Shown here: positions 1 to 9,251 of the stretch, one piece after another
Position numbering within the stretch: the first letter of the stretch is position 1
How the letters are laid out: each line of letters begins with the position of its first letter
Origin: Ornithinibacillus massiliensis
GTDB lineage: Bacteria > Bacillota > Bacilli > Bacillales > Amphibacillaceae
DNA length: 64,000 bases
Direction: 5' to 3'
NCBI RefSeq assembly: GCF_018310345.1
Contig: NZ_JAGXBY010000001.1
Span: forward strand, 806,001-870,000
Translations under genes and position numbers: made by a program
The notes under the pieces: model-generated
The model's database searches: none
Seen by the model: the letters and a program-made list of their open reading frames with translations, nothing else
What the model was told of the DNA's origin: nothing

Positions 1-2
1 AA

Positions 3-686
3 ACCGCAGAAATGTCTAAATTAATGGAAAATACCTTTAGAGATGTTAATATAGCTCTAGCAAATGAGCTAACTAAAGTATGTAATGAACTAGATATTAA
101 TGCGTTAGACGTAATTGAAATGGCAAACAAACATCCAAGAGTAAATCTACATACACCTGGTCCAGGTGTAGGTGGACATTGTTTAGCAGTAGACCCGTAT
201 TTTATCATTGCTAAAGCTCCAGATACAGCTAAACTTATTAATCTATCAAGAGAAATAAATACATCTATGCCTAACTATGTTACTGAAAATGTAAATAAGC
301 TTATGGAACAAGTAGAGGGACAGATAGTTTCTATATTTGGACTAGCTTATAAAGGAAATGTAGATGATATTCGAGAGAGCCCCGCTATGGAAATTTATGA
401 ATTATTAAAGGCAGAAGGTAATTATGAAGTAAGAGCATTTGATCCACATGTACACAAAGATTTTGTTGAAGAAAATATGGAAGATGCAATAAGAGATTCA
501 GATTTAGTACTTGTATTAACAGACCATAATGAGTTTAAAGAAATGGATTGGAGTAAGTTTGATATTATGAAAAATGCTAGAATCCTAGATACTAAGAACA
601 TAATTTTAAACCCTGCAGATAATATTCAATATATGAATTTTGGAAATCTCCATAAGTTTGTTAAAGAAGAGACAATTCTTGTATGA
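3..686 (+). CDS. wecC: UDP-N-acetyl-D-mannosamine dehydrogenase-type protein, C-terminal part (5' truncated by window edge)
   Basis: The frame is open from the first base (T-A-E before the first Met at 12), so the gene starts outside the window. The visible 228 residues are the central and C-terminal UDPG/MGDP dehydrogenase domains. The catalytic motif GVGGHCLAVDPYF (about residues 52-64 of the part after Met12) carries the nucleophilic Cys, and IFGLAYKGNVDDIRESPA is the typical start of the UDP-binding domain. The family makes two NAD-dependent oxidations of a UDP-sugar to its uronic acid; the GGHCLAVDPYF form fits UDP-ManNAc dehydrogenases better than TuaD/UDP-glucose types. It overlaps the TagG-like permease by ATGA, so the two are translationally coupled in a wall or capsule polysaccharide operon. 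The exact sugar is an inference. Confidence 0.85.
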   Translation, partial: TAEMSKLMENTFRDVNIALANELTKVCNELDINALDVIEMANKHPRVNLHTPGPGVGGHCLAVDPYFIIAKAPDTAKLINLSREINTSMPNYVTENVNKLMEQVEGQIVSIFGLAYKGNVDDIRESPAMEIYELLKAEGNYEVRAFDPHVHKDFVEENMEDAIRDSDLVLVLTDHNEFKEMDWSKFDIMKNARILDTKNIILNPADNIQYMNFGNLHKFVKEETILV

Positions 687-1486
687 TATCAGTTTTTTCA
701 ATCTTAAAGGAGCAGGTGATTCATTTTCCATTAATCTTTCGCTTGGCCTTTTATGAGATAAAAAGCAAGTATCAAATGCATTATTTAGGAATTATTTGGC
801 AATTCCTTAATCCTTTCATTCAAGTGTGTGTTTATTGGTTTATTTTCGGGATTGGATTGCGTCAAGGGGAATCTGTTGGAGATATACCTTATATTATCTG
901 GCTGCTTACAGGGTTAATACCGTGGTTTTTTATAAGCCCTTCAGTTGTTCAAGGTGCAAACAGTATTTATAGTAAGGTTAACTTAGTTTCGAAGATGAAA
1001 TTTCCAGTTAGTATTTTACCTACAATTACTATTATAAGTAATAGCCTAAACCTTATTGTTATGCTTGCTATTTTTGGAATAGTTGCTTGGTACTATAATA
1101 TTAGTTTGAGTTTGCATATTGTTCAACTTCCGTATTATATGCTTTGTTTATATGTGTTTTTATTTGCATTGACTTTGTTATCATCAACTATCTCTGCACT
1201 TATAAGAGATTTTCAGTTGTTAATACAATCTATAATGCGCTTGTTATTCTTTTTAACACCAATTTTATGGAGTATTGATAGGTTTCCAGAACAATACCAG
1301 ACAATTTTAAAATTAAATCCATTTGCTTATATAATAAATGGCTTTCGAAATTCTATATTAGAAGGAAATTGGTTTTTTAATGAGCGGAGATATATGTTTT
1401 ACTTTTGGTCATTGACTTTATTGATATTATTTATTGGATCTATATTACATGAAAGGTTTAAAAATAAATTTGTTGATTACTTATAA
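683..1486 (+). CDS. tagG: ABC-2 type polysaccharide/teichoic acid export permease (TagG-like)
   Basis: The protein has 267 residues, the family size, with six hydrophobic segments. The N-terminal stretch LAFYEIKSKYQMHYLGIIWQ, followed by LNPFIQVCVYWFIF, is the hallmark of TagG/Wzm permeases, and LNPFAYIINGFRNSILEG is the conserved C-terminal motif. It would form the membrane channel that moves a lipid-linked wall polymer outwards, powered by a TagH-type ATPase. The partner ATPase is not next door: the TagH-like gene lies 5.6 kb downstream at 7082-8716, with three unrelated genes between. The start overlaps the upstream dehydrogenase stop (ATGA). No ribosome site is needed if translation is coupled. 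Confidence 0.88.
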   Translation: MISVFSILKEQVIHFPLIFRLAFYEIKSKYQMHYLGIIWQFLNPFIQVCVYWFIFGIGLRQGESVGDIPYIIWLLTGLIPWFFISPSVVQGANSIYSKVNLVSKMKFPVSILPTITIISNSLNLIVMLAIFGIVAWYYNISLSLHIVQLPYYMLCLYVFLFALTLLSSTISALIRDFQLLIQSIMRLLFFLTPILWSIDRFPEQYQTILKLNPFAYIINGFRNSILEGNWFFNERRYMFYFWSLTLLILFIGSILHERFKNKFVDYL

Positions 1487-1489
1487 GCA

Positions 1490-1541
1490 ATTAATTAAGC
1501 AGAGCTTGTTTTATAAAATAGATGAGCTCTGCTTAATTAAT
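1490..1541. terminator. 17-bp perfect inverted repeat after tagG
   Basis: Arms 1490-1506 and 1525-1541 are perfectly complementary (17 bp, core AAGCAGAGCT/AGCTCTGCTT with AATTAAT flanks), with an 18-base loop. It begins 4 bases after the tagG stop. There is no clean U-run, only AT-rich sequence, so it is a probable but not classical terminator. A second 12-bp perfect inverted repeat lies at 1573-1584/1605-1616. Confidence 0.55.
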
Positions 1542-1959
1542 GGAAAATTTTAGATTTTAATAAATTCATTCGAATATTATTAACTTAATTTTAAGAGATT
1601 TTCAGTTAATAATATTGTACGCATTAATCTATTAATTTGAGGAAGTAAGGGAATCCGTTAAGTTTAATATATCGTGTACAAATACAGGTAGGAGTAGAAA
1701 CCCTCTGAAGAGATAAGGGGTTGCATTAATAATGAGAATATTATTTATGTTAATAAAAAGTTGATTCTGACAATGAAAGTTAATTTATATTGGTTAAGTT
1801 AGTTAGATAAAACAGGTTAGAAAGTTAAGCATTAATATAATATCCAGTTGGGGAAGGTTATTAGTATCGTAACGTAACTATAAAGAATTTTTAACCATCA
1901 ACTAGATACTTATGTTATATTGAAAATAAAAAAGCATCAGTTAGGGGATCTAATAAATT
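1542..1959. other. AT-rich intergenic region without a gene
   Basis: About 420 bases of very AT-rich sequence separate the tagG-like gene from the next gene. Apart from the 12-bp inverted repeat at 1573-1616, I see no open frame of note. It presumably contains the promoter of the 1960 gene. Confidence 0.5.
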
Positions 1960-2784
1960 ATGAATTTCGAGGAAACATTAATAGACATAAATGATTTAAA
2001 AGATTATAAAATACCATCTTCTTCAGATCCATTTATTTTATCAATTAATAACAATAAGGTAAAATTTGAATTCTTAATTAAGAATATAGAAGAGGCGAGT
2101 AATATACTTATTATGGGGTCAGGTTCTTATGATCCAAATAAATTTAACCCGCCTGTTTTCCAACGCCATGCATGGATAGAAGACTTTTCACATACAGTTA
2201 TTATCTATAATGATCCTACGCTTTATTTAGGGAAAATTACAATTGGTTGGGGTAATGGGACAGAGGACCGGCATTATTTAAAAGAGGTATCGGAAATTTT
2301 GGAAATCCTTTTGGGAAAATTAAATTATAAGAATGAAAACACATACTTTTACGGAAGTTCCGCTGGTGGATTTATGTCCCTCGTATTATCTGGTTTCTTA
2401 AAGGGATCGACAGCTATTGTCAATAACCCGCAAACAGTTGTTGCAAACTTTTGGCCTGTTCCTGTTAGAGAAATGATTGAGGCTAGTTATCCTTCTATGG
2501 AGTTAGAAGATGTTGTAAGTCGGTTTCCAGAACGAATGAATGTAATTGAGTTTTATAAATCGATTAATTATGTTCCGCCCATCAATTATTTACAGAATGT
2601 AGCAGCAACACGAGATGTTGAAAAGCATCTGATTCCTTTTATTTCCGAAATAAATACTTTATCATCAGAAATTTTCACTAAAAACGTTAAAATTGAATTA
2701 TATTCAGATGAAGAAAAGGGTCATAAACCTGTATCAAAGAAAGAAACTATTAAATATATAGAAAATATCATAGCTGGACGATGA
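1960..2784 (+). CDS. Alpha/beta-hydrolase-like protein in polysaccharide cluster
   Basis: The protein has 274 residues and no signal peptide or membrane segment. The motif YFYGSSAGGFMSLVLSG (about residues 131-147) is a G-x-S-x-G-G nucleophile elbow, and HKP near the C-terminus could supply the histidine of a triad. The N-terminal half (NILIMGSGSYD, then HTVIIYNDPTL) looks like strands and loops of the same fold. Similar proteins accompany surface glycan genes, where Asp2-like hydrolase folds act as acyltransferases, but I cannot say whether this one hydrolyses or transfers an acyl group. It is monocistronic: a terminator follows at 2800. The start is ATG with AGGGGA about 11 bases upstream. 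Confidence 0.5.
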   Translation: MNFEETLIDINDLKDYKIPSSSDPFILSINNNKVKFEFLIKNIEEASNILIMGSGSYDPNKFNPPVFQRHAWIEDFSHTVIIYNDPTLYLGKITIGWGNGTEDRHYLKEVSEILEILLGKLNYKNENTYFYGSSAGGFMSLVLSGFLKGSTAIVNNPQTVVANFWPVPVREMIEASYPSMELEDVVSRFPERMNVIEFYKSINYVPPINYLQNVAATRDVEKHLIPFISEINTLSSEIFTKNVKIELYSDEEKGHKPVSKKETIKYIENIIAGR

Positions 2785-2799
2785 ATTGGTCAATTACTT

Positions 2800-2825
2800 A
2801 AAAGCATCCTAACGGGTGCTTTTTA
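2800..2825 (+). terminator. Rho-independent terminator
   Basis: Stem AAAAGCATCC (2800-2809) pairs with GGGTGCTTTT (2814-2823) around a four-base loop, 15 bases after the hydrolase-like stop, and runs into Ts. Confidence 0.8.
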
Positions 2826-2980
2826 TTATGTGTGTGGTTCTGTTTATGGGAGTTGAGTAATCACATTATTAGGCCTCAATTTATCTAATAGCTTGAAATC
2901 TGCTAGAAATATAAGTATTTACTTACTTGTTAATATATGTGAATATAATTAATAGTGAATAGTCTAAGGGAGGATTTGTA

Positions 2981-4432
2981 TTGAATTCATACTCACATTT
3001 GCTGTTTAAAAGAGGATTTTTGTTAACGGACTCTTTACATTTAGAATTTAAAGATGAATTAACACAAAATACTGTTGGTAAGTGGAAATTATATAATATA
3101 GGGAAATTCAGATTGTATTATGATGGTTGTTTACCTATGTCAGTTGTAGAGAACAACAGATATAAGGTTGCCTTACTTGGTTTAGTACTTAATCCGTTTG
3201 ATGAGGTAAATGACATACACTTAATAGCCAAAAAACTATTATCTAAAATGAAAAAGGGCGAAGAGGAATTCTTGGATTACTTAGATGAACTTTCAGGAAG
3301 GTTTGTAATTATTACCCAAACCCCATATAAAACAGAAGTTTATAATGATGCGTGCGGAACGCGTACAGTGTATTACAATACTAAAGGTATTGGAACTACA
3401 ATATCTTCTCATTCAAGTATAATTGCAGATTTATTTGGGTATAAAAAATCTAAAATTGCATCTGATATATTAACCAGTAAAGATTTTATAGGTCGAAAAT
3501 ACTTACCTGGTCTAATGTCTCCATATGATGAAATTAAGCCTCTAAGTCCAAATACCAAGTATCATATTGAGAAACGTTCTGTAATAAGAATTTTTCCTAG
3601 AGATCCATTACCTGAAAACGTAGACACAGAAGAACTCGTAAGTGACCTTACTTCCATTATGAGAAAACAAGCGAGTTTGCTGTGTGAAAATCATAAAATC
3701 AGCATTTCTTTAACAGCGGGACTCGATAGTAGATTAACTTATTCTACCTATAACAGTATTGATGGCGATATTAACTACTTTACTCATATGAATATTAATT
3801 CCACAAGTGCGTATAAAGAAGACATAAGAATCGGTTCCGAATTAGCAAAACTAAAAAATGTACCATATACAATTTATGAATACCCGTCTAACAATAATAG
3901 AGATGAAATTTCAGACTTTAAAGTAGTATGGGAGAAAAACTTAGGATTTAATAGAGGGTCGATGCTACTCTATAAAATGTACGCTGATAAATTCCCGGAA
4001 AACAGGGTGCATGTAAGATCTAATATTGCTGAGATAGCTAGGGTGTTTTACAAAAACAGAACTGAAACTTTAAACCCTAAAAAATTAGCAAGATTATATA
4101 CTAGATCTACAATTGGACAAGATCCTCATGTGATTTCTAGCTTTCAAGACTTTATTAATACTGCCAAGTTTAGAAAAGATAATTTTTTTAACTTTGAATA
4201 TCAGGATTTATTTTACTGGGAGCACAGAATGCCAATGTGGCATAGTTGGATAGTAAATGAGAGTGATGTTGCCTATGAAACCTTCGTTCCTTACAATAAT
4301 AGAGTTTTACTTAAAATGATGCTCTCAGCGCCTTTTGAAATTAGAGGATCAGGAGAATTATTTGTTAGAATGATAAATGAAATGTGGCCAGAAACGCTTC
4401 AGTTCCCAGTAAATAAAGAAATTATGGTTTAA
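2981..4432 (+). CDS. Asparagine-synthase-like protein without the glutaminase Cys
   Basis: The 483-residue protein starts with TTG after AAGGGAGGA at good spacing. The C-terminal half carries ISLTAGLDSRLTYS (about residues 241-254), the PP-loop ATP-pyrophosphatase signature of the asparagine synthase superfamily. The N-terminal half resembles the class II amidotransferase fold (FVIITQTPYKTEVYNDACGTRTVYY), but residue 2 is Asn, not the Cys that AsnB uses to release ammonia from glutamine. True AsnB proteins are about 600 residues. Such relatives occur in polysaccharide and peptide clusters, where they adenylate a carboxylate for amide formation; here a uronic acid would be an obvious substrate, which is inference only. 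No terminator of note follows. Confidence 0.65.
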   Translation: MNSYSHLLFKRGFLLTDSLHLEFKDELTQNTVGKWKLYNIGKFRLYYDGCLPMSVVENNRYKVALLGLVLNPFDEVNDIHLIAKKLLSKMKKGEEEFLDYLDELSGRFVIITQTPYKTEVYNDACGTRTVYYNTKGIGTTISSHSSIIADLFGYKKSKIASDILTSKDFIGRKYLPGLMSPYDEIKPLSPNTKYHIEKRSVIRIFPRDPLPENVDTEELVSDLTSIMRKQASLLCENHKISISLTAGLDSRLTYSTYNSIDGDINYFTHMNINSTSAYKEDIRIGSELAKLKNVPYTIYEYPSNNNRDEISDFKVVWEKNLGFNRGSMLLYKMYADKFPENRVHVRSNIAEIARVFYKNRTETLNPKKLARLYTRSTIGQDPHVISSFQDFINTAKFRKDNFFNFEYQDLFYWEHRMPMWHSWIVNESDVAYETFVPYNNRVLLKMMLSAPFEIRGSGELFVRMINEMWPETLQFPVNKEIMV

Positions 4433-5073
4433 GAAACTTCACAACAATCATACTAAATTAAGTATAAAATTAGTTGTAATAAGGGAATTTACTTTTATCC
4501 AACTGCTCAATTTGAGGGAAGAAGAATAAAAGTTACTAATTTACTAGTTAATTTTTTTTAATTGTGCGCTAATAATAAATGAGCAGTTAGTAAATTGTTG
4601 TTTAATATATATATCCACTCAAGAGTTTTTTATTGATTTCGAAGGAAATGAATGCATGATATAATTAGAACCTCTCACTTTAGAGACAAAAGACATCAAA
4701 CGTATAAAGGTATTGGTCGATGCGTAATTTGAATCATGATTGGAAATGTGGAAATTATGTTTTTGTAATATCTAATAAATAAATGATTAAGTGGGTAAAA
4801 ACTATGAAAAACCTAATTTCAATTTAGGAGATTATGAAATACATAGTGAATTAGCTAAATATTTTCCGTCTTTTTCAGAATATATTTAGATTTAATATTT
4901 TAGGAGAGAGAGGATTAATTAAGGACGTTCTACTACATTCAAATGAATGAATTATGACCGATAGAAAGAAGGAATAGCCCAAACCTTGTTTAGTACCGAC
5001 CTTTGAAAAATAATTGTAAATCTATTTATCGGAGATTACTACCATTTTGGGTATGGGCTATTTTTATCTATAT
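4433..5073. other. Intergenic region with possible gene remnant and long-loop inverted repeat
   Basis: No intact gene is visible. From 4790 a short frame reads VGKNYEKPNFNLGDYEIHSE and ends at a TAG near 4890; it looks protein-like but I do not recognise it, so it may be a decayed gene end. AATAGCCCAAACC (4973-4985) is nearly complementary to GGTATGGGCTATT (about 5050-5062), forming an inverted repeat with a loop of roughly 65 bases just past the convergent heparinase-like gene. Confidence 0.4.
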
Positions 5074-6828
5074 TTAAATAACTAAACTATACTCTTGCCC
5101 TTTAATATTGATTGTCAAAACATCATTATCCTCGTTAACACTTACATTTTCAAGTTTCTTTTCACCTTTATCCAATAAAATTGCAGTTAAAAATTTCACA
5201 TTAGACCCTTTGGTAGAGAATACAATTTGAGTGTTATCAATAATCTTACCAAATTTTTCTGAAATTACAGCTCTAGGAGTTTCTCTATCGCCATTAAATT
5301 GTTGTACTTGACCAGTTTTTATAAATTGCTTGAATACTATTTTACTGTTACTTGAATTACAAACAACTTTTTCTCTATTCTTACTTAAAACTTCTATATG
5401 TGGTGCAAGATTAAAATTTTGTTGGAATATTCTAACCTCATTACTAATTGCTTTATCGTAAATAAGAATAATATCTGGCTTGAAAAAAATAATTGATCTC
5501 TCTAATGAAAAACCATCATAGCCTTTATGAATCCCTTTAACATAGTCATACAATGAATTAGAGGAATAATTTACTGTTTTTATAAGCTCTTTATTTTCGT
5601 GAGGTGGTTTTATTTTATAATTTTTATTTTTCTGTATTATGGTAGAATGTGATTGTGGAGACAAAATATATTGTCTATATTTATCATATAAATCATAATT
5701 ATACTGGCCTGAATCAACTAGTATATCTTCCCCTTTATAATACAAATTAATCGATAAATCGTCCCTATGTTTATGTGTTTTGCTTCCATACCCACATATA
5801 AAGGAAAGCCAAGTACTGTCTAAATCATTTTTATTTTTACTTTGCATAATAGTTATTCCAGCTTCAGAATCATGAAATGATTTAAAGGTCTTTTTAACGT
5901 TTAATTTGCTTAAAGCAGTATCACCAATAGTTGGTAGATATCCATTAGGCTTTAATATGTATTTCAGATAATTCTTAGTCATTTTTAGTTTTTCACTAAT
6001 ATCATCACCAAGTGTTAGATTATGTTCTATAAGGAAACCTTGAATTTTTTCGAACATAGTTTTAACCATTTTATGATAAGCTGGAGAATTTTCTAAATGT
6101 ACACCTTGGAAGCTAAAGTCTCTTAGAAATGCATCTCTTACACGTAGTTTTGCTTTTTCGAACCATCTTGGAGATTCATCATGATTATTAAGGAATACTG
6201 ACAAGACTAACAAGGAACGATCAACCATAATTCCATGATTGTTTTTAACATAATTCTTATCGTCGTATAAAAAATGCCCATGTTGAATTAAGATGTCAGC
6301 AATTATTGATTCGTCGATATTAATTTCATTCTTAGATAAGTTAAAGAAATAAATAATATTTAGTGTCCTATTAGCTACTGTGTGATCTACCCATTTATAA
6401 AGATTTTCATGTTTATCAGTTTTGATGTATAGTATCCAATCCAATAATAAAGTATAAGCTTTATACAAATAGATAGTCTCTTTGGTTTCTACAAAAGCAT
6501 CACATAGATAACTAATTACATTTAAAGTTTGTATGTATAGTTGATATGTATTAGCTGCATTACTATGTTGATAATTCCAATCGATTTCCGTACCAAACTG
6601 AATCTTTTCCAGATTTCCGAGAAAGAAAAATTCATTTTGTAAAATACCATCTGCTATCTCAATGCTCTTATGACTAATCTTAGTAGTTTTAATCAGTTTC
6701 TCAATCGGGATTTCCTGGTAATAATCAAACTGATTGTTATGCTGTGTAAGATACTGAACCTTCTCCACATATTTTGGAACAGCTTGTTTTAATTCTAGAC
6801 ATAAAGTTTCTTTAGCACTTTTTTGCAT
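5074..6828 (-). CDS. Heparinase II/III family protein
   Basis: The 584-residue protein has an all-helical N-terminal half (toroid) and a beta-rich C-terminal half. The segment SKTHKHRDDLSINLYYKG (about residues 350-367), followed by DILVDSGQYNYD, is the conserved core of the heparinase II/III C-terminal domain, and NNHGIMVDRSLL and HLENSPAYHKMV are typical of the toroid. Family members cleave uronic-acid polysaccharides by beta-elimination. There is no signal peptide, so it either works in the cytoplasm or has another route out. It is the only gene of the polysaccharide cluster on the - strand, inserted between the TagG- and TagH-like genes. ATG follows AGGAGAG at good spacing. Confidence 0.85.
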   Translation of the reverse strand: MQKSAKETLCLELKQAVPKYVEKVQYLTQHNNQFDYYQEIPIEKLIKTTKISHKSIEIADGILQNEFFFLGNLEKIQFGTEIDWNYQHSNAANTYQLYIQTLNVISYLCDAFVETKETIYLYKAYTLLLDWILYIKTDKHENLYKWVDHTVANRTLNIIYFFNLSKNEINIDESIIADILIQHGHFLYDDKNYVKNNHGIMVDRSLLVLSVFLNNHDESPRWFEKAKLRVRDAFLRDFSFQGVHLENSPAYHKMVKTMFEKIQGFLIEHNLTLGDDISEKLKMTKNYLKYILKPNGYLPTIGDTALSKLNVKKTFKSFHDSEAGITIMQSKNKNDLDSTWLSFICGYGSKTHKHRDDLSINLYYKGEDILVDSGQYNYDLYDKYRQYILSPQSHSTIIQKNKNYKIKPPHENKELIKTVNYSSNSLYDYVKGIHKGYDGFSLERSIIFFKPDIILIYDKAISNEVRIFQQNFNLAPHIEVLSKNREKVVCNSSNSKIVFKQFIKTGQVQQFNGDRETPRAVISEKFGKIIDNTQIVFSTKGSNVKFLTAILLDKGEKKLENVSVNEDNDVLTINIKGQEYSLVI

Positions 6829-7081
6829 GGATTAATTAGCTCTCCTATTCTTATGATTGACTTAATTCAAGTTATTTTGATAGATGAGTATATGTTATCA
6901 TGTTTTTATTACTTATTCCAAACACTACATATATTTATAAAGTACTTATCGCTTTTAGTATATCGGCATATATACTAAATAGTTTAGAAACAGTAACCTA
7001 GTAATAGTTATGTGATATAATGTTTTTTGCAATCTATCCAATTAATAGAATATGATTTTTCTAGAATTATGGAGGTCCAGA

Positions 7082-8716
7082 ATGAAACATCCAGTAGTGA
7101 CGTTTAACAATGTTTCCAAGACATATAATTTATTTAAAAAAAAATCAGACCAGCTGTTAGCACTATTTTCTATAAATAAAGGTAGAAGGAGTTTTTCTGC
7201 CTTATCTAATATATCTTTCGAGGTTTTTCAAGGGGAAACTATTGGAATAATTGGAGTCAATGGTTCTGGTAAATCAACACTTTCAAGTCTTCTAGCTCAA
7301 GTTACTCCTCCTACTTCTGGTGAAATAAAAATAAATGGAGAAACTTCATTGGTTGCAATCTCAGCGGGATTAAATAACTTTTTAACTGGATTTGAAAACA
7401 TTGAGTTAAAATGTCTTATGCATGGTTTGACAAAAAGTGAAATAGACAAACTTACTCCTTTAATTATCGAGTTTGCTGACATTGGCGATTTCATTAATCA
7501 ACCGATAAAAAGTTATTCAAGCGGAATGAAATCTAGATTGGGGTTTGCTATATCTGTTCATATTCAACCAGATATATTAGTAATTGATGAAGCTCTATCG
7601 GTTGGAGACTCAACATTTTATCAAAAATGTTTAGATAAATTTGATGAGTTTAAGAAAGAAGGGAAAACTATCTTCTTTATTAGCCATTCACTTTCGCAAG
7701 TACAATCTATATCTGATCGAATCATGTGGTTGAACTTTGGACAAATTCAAATGTTTGATAATAAAGAAATTGTAGCGAAAGAATATAGTAACTTTATTAA
7801 TTGGTTTAATAAATTGGATAAAAATGAGAAGAAAGAGTATAGAAAAAAGATGCTTGAAACTCAAATAGAGAGTACTCCGCTCAATTTTTATAGAGATAAA
7901 AGACTGGGTAAGAAAGAAAACATATGGAAAAACTTTAATGTAAGCTTTCAATTTACTTTAATTCTAATATATTTTATTATTGCTACTGTATTAATGTTTA
8001 TAGACAATCCTATTAACATTATTCATGGAGAAAAAACTAATAATGGAAATACTGAAGAAATAATTGGTGATGAAAAGGAATTAAATAGTAATTTAGAATC
8101 TAATTCAATAGAGAGTTCCACGGTCGAGAAAAATGGTTTCATCATAAGTGGTGATGATGTAAGTGTATATAGTAATACGAATCTTAGTAACTTGGTAACT
8201 AATCTTCCTTTTTCTACACAAGTATACATAATAGAAGAAATTAATGAAACAATTTACAGAATAGAATTTCCAGGTGGTATGGGTTACATTGAAAAAAGTA
8301 AAGTAACTCTTTTGGATGAAAATGACTTAATAGTAAATATTTCTTATGAGGACTTACTGCCTTTATTACCAACTTCTTTCCAAAACTCCCATAGATTTTT
8401 CTTTAGTTTCCTGGACGAGGATATCGAATCTATAAAAGGGTCCTTACAAGGACTGTCAGATGAGTATCAAAATGATAATGGAGAAGTTGTTATTGAGTAT
8501 GGACAAGAAGGGGTTTCGTATCAAATAAATAATAATTCTCGTGCATATGCGATAGAGATAAGTGACATTAATTTGGAGAGCGCAGAGGCTGAGTGGGTGT
8601 TATCTAATGCTTCATTAGTTTCTTATGAAGAAGACTTTCTTTTTTATCTTACTAATAGTTATAAGATAGTAGTAAATGTGGAAGAGAGAGTAATAAGATT
8701 TGAATTGTTACAGTAA
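7082..8716 (+). CDS. tagH: Teichoic acid/polysaccharide export ABC ATPase with extracytoplasmic SH3-like tail (TagH-like)
   Basis: The start chosen is ATG 7082, with GGAGGT six bases upstream; an ATG at 7052 lacks a ribosome site. Residues 1-240 are an ABC ATPase: Walker A GVNGSGKST, signature YSSGMKSRLGFA, Walker B ILVIDEALSVGD. A single membrane segment (FTLILIYFIIATVLMFI, about residues 290-306) is followed by an acidic linker, a bacterial SH3-like segment (VSVYSNTNLSNLVTNLPFST) and a further C-terminal domain. This matches the architecture of TagH, about 530 residues in Bacillus. It should energise the TagG-like permease at 683-1486. The cytoplasmic membrane is the site of action; the polymer is not known. 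Confidence 0.88.
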   Translation: MKHPVVTFNNVSKTYNLFKKKSDQLLALFSINKGRRSFSALSNISFEVFQGETIGIIGVNGSGKSTLSSLLAQVTPPTSGEIKINGETSLVAISAGLNNFLTGFENIELKCLMHGLTKSEIDKLTPLIIEFADIGDFINQPIKSYSSGMKSRLGFAISVHIQPDILVIDEALSVGDSTFYQKCLDKFDEFKKEGKTIFFISHSLSQVQSISDRIMWLNFGQIQMFDNKEIVAKEYSNFINWFNKLDKNEKKEYRKKMLETQIESTPLNFYRDKRLGKKENIWKNFNVSFQFTLILIYFIIATVLMFIDNPINIIHGEKTNNGNTEEIIGDEKELNSNLESNSIESSTVEKNGFIISGDDVSVYSNTNLSNLVTNLPFSTQVYIIEEINETIYRIEFPGGMGYIEKSKVTLLDENDLIVNISYEDLLPLLPTSFQNSHRFFFSFLDEDIESIKGSLQGLSDEYQNDNGEVVIEYGQEGVSYQINNNSRAYAIEISDINLESAEAEWVLSNASLVSYEEDFLFYLTNSYKIVVNVEERVIRFELLQ

Positions 8717-8872
8717 TAACTATTATAATTTTAAGGTGAAATTTTTCAGAGCCTCGCTAATATTAATCTAAAAAAATACAATTTATAACTTCATTAATAA
8801 GGATGCGTCTTTTTGATATATCTAGTTTGATATAATTTTGATGAAGTGTAAAATAGTCCACATCGGGAGTGT

Positions 8873-8910
8873 AAACTAAACTGCTCTTACTTCGCAGTTT
8901 AGTTTTTTTT
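8873..8910 (+). terminator. Rho-independent terminator downstream of tagH
   Basis: AAACTAAACTGC (8873-8884) pairs perfectly with GCAGTTTAGTTT (8894-8905), followed by a run of Ts. It lies about 155 bases after the tagH stop. Confidence 0.75.
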
Positions 8911-9089
8911 ATTGCTAAACTATAAATGGATGGGAAGTTATTTATATTAGAGAAAATGAAACATGATCCAAAATTAATGGAGTTAGTAATAGAATTATAG
9001 GACAATACAAATTGAGTCCTTACAAGACATGCAGAATACACTAATAGATATATTTAATTCTATGTTTGAAGCAATGTTAAAAAGGAGAA

Positions 9090-9251
9090 ATGAACCATCA
9101 CTTAGGCAATAACTCAAACGATAATGGGGAAAAACAACACAGAATAGGCGATTGGGGACGGAAGAAAAACGGTGAAAACGAGTACTGGCGAGAGCGAAAC
9201 GGCGGTACACCCTTTCACCAAAGAGACAACGAATACATTACAAAAGAATAG
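9090..9251 (+). CDS. Possible small hydrophilic protein, 53 aa, unknown
   Basis: A short frame opens at ATG 9090 just after AAAGGAG (spacing only 3-4 bases) and ends at TAG 9249-9251. It begins MNHHLGNNSNDNGEKQHRIG and contains GDWGRKKNGENEYWRERNGG, a charged, Trp/Gly/Asn-rich composition unlike random AT-rich DNA here. An overlapping frame just upstream reads MQNTLIDIFNSMFEAMLKRR. Either this is a small gene or the pair is a frameshifted remnant. I recognise neither product. Confidence 0.3.
   Translation: MNHHLGNNSNDNGEKQHRIGDWGRKKNGENEYWRERNGGTPFHQRDNEYITKE

Noticed and set aside
1573..1616. 12-bp inverted repeat as a regulator site
   Set aside because: It consists almost only of A and T and has a 20-base loop; by chance it is not surprising here.
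4973..5062. Long-loop inverted repeat as ends of a mobile element
   Set aside because: The arms are short and imperfect, the interior has no transposase, and no target duplication is evident.
8763..9210. Minus-strand open frames of 71-92 codons
   Set aside because: No ribosome sites; they run across the tagH terminator and the small plus-strand frame, and their composition is that of AT-rich noise.
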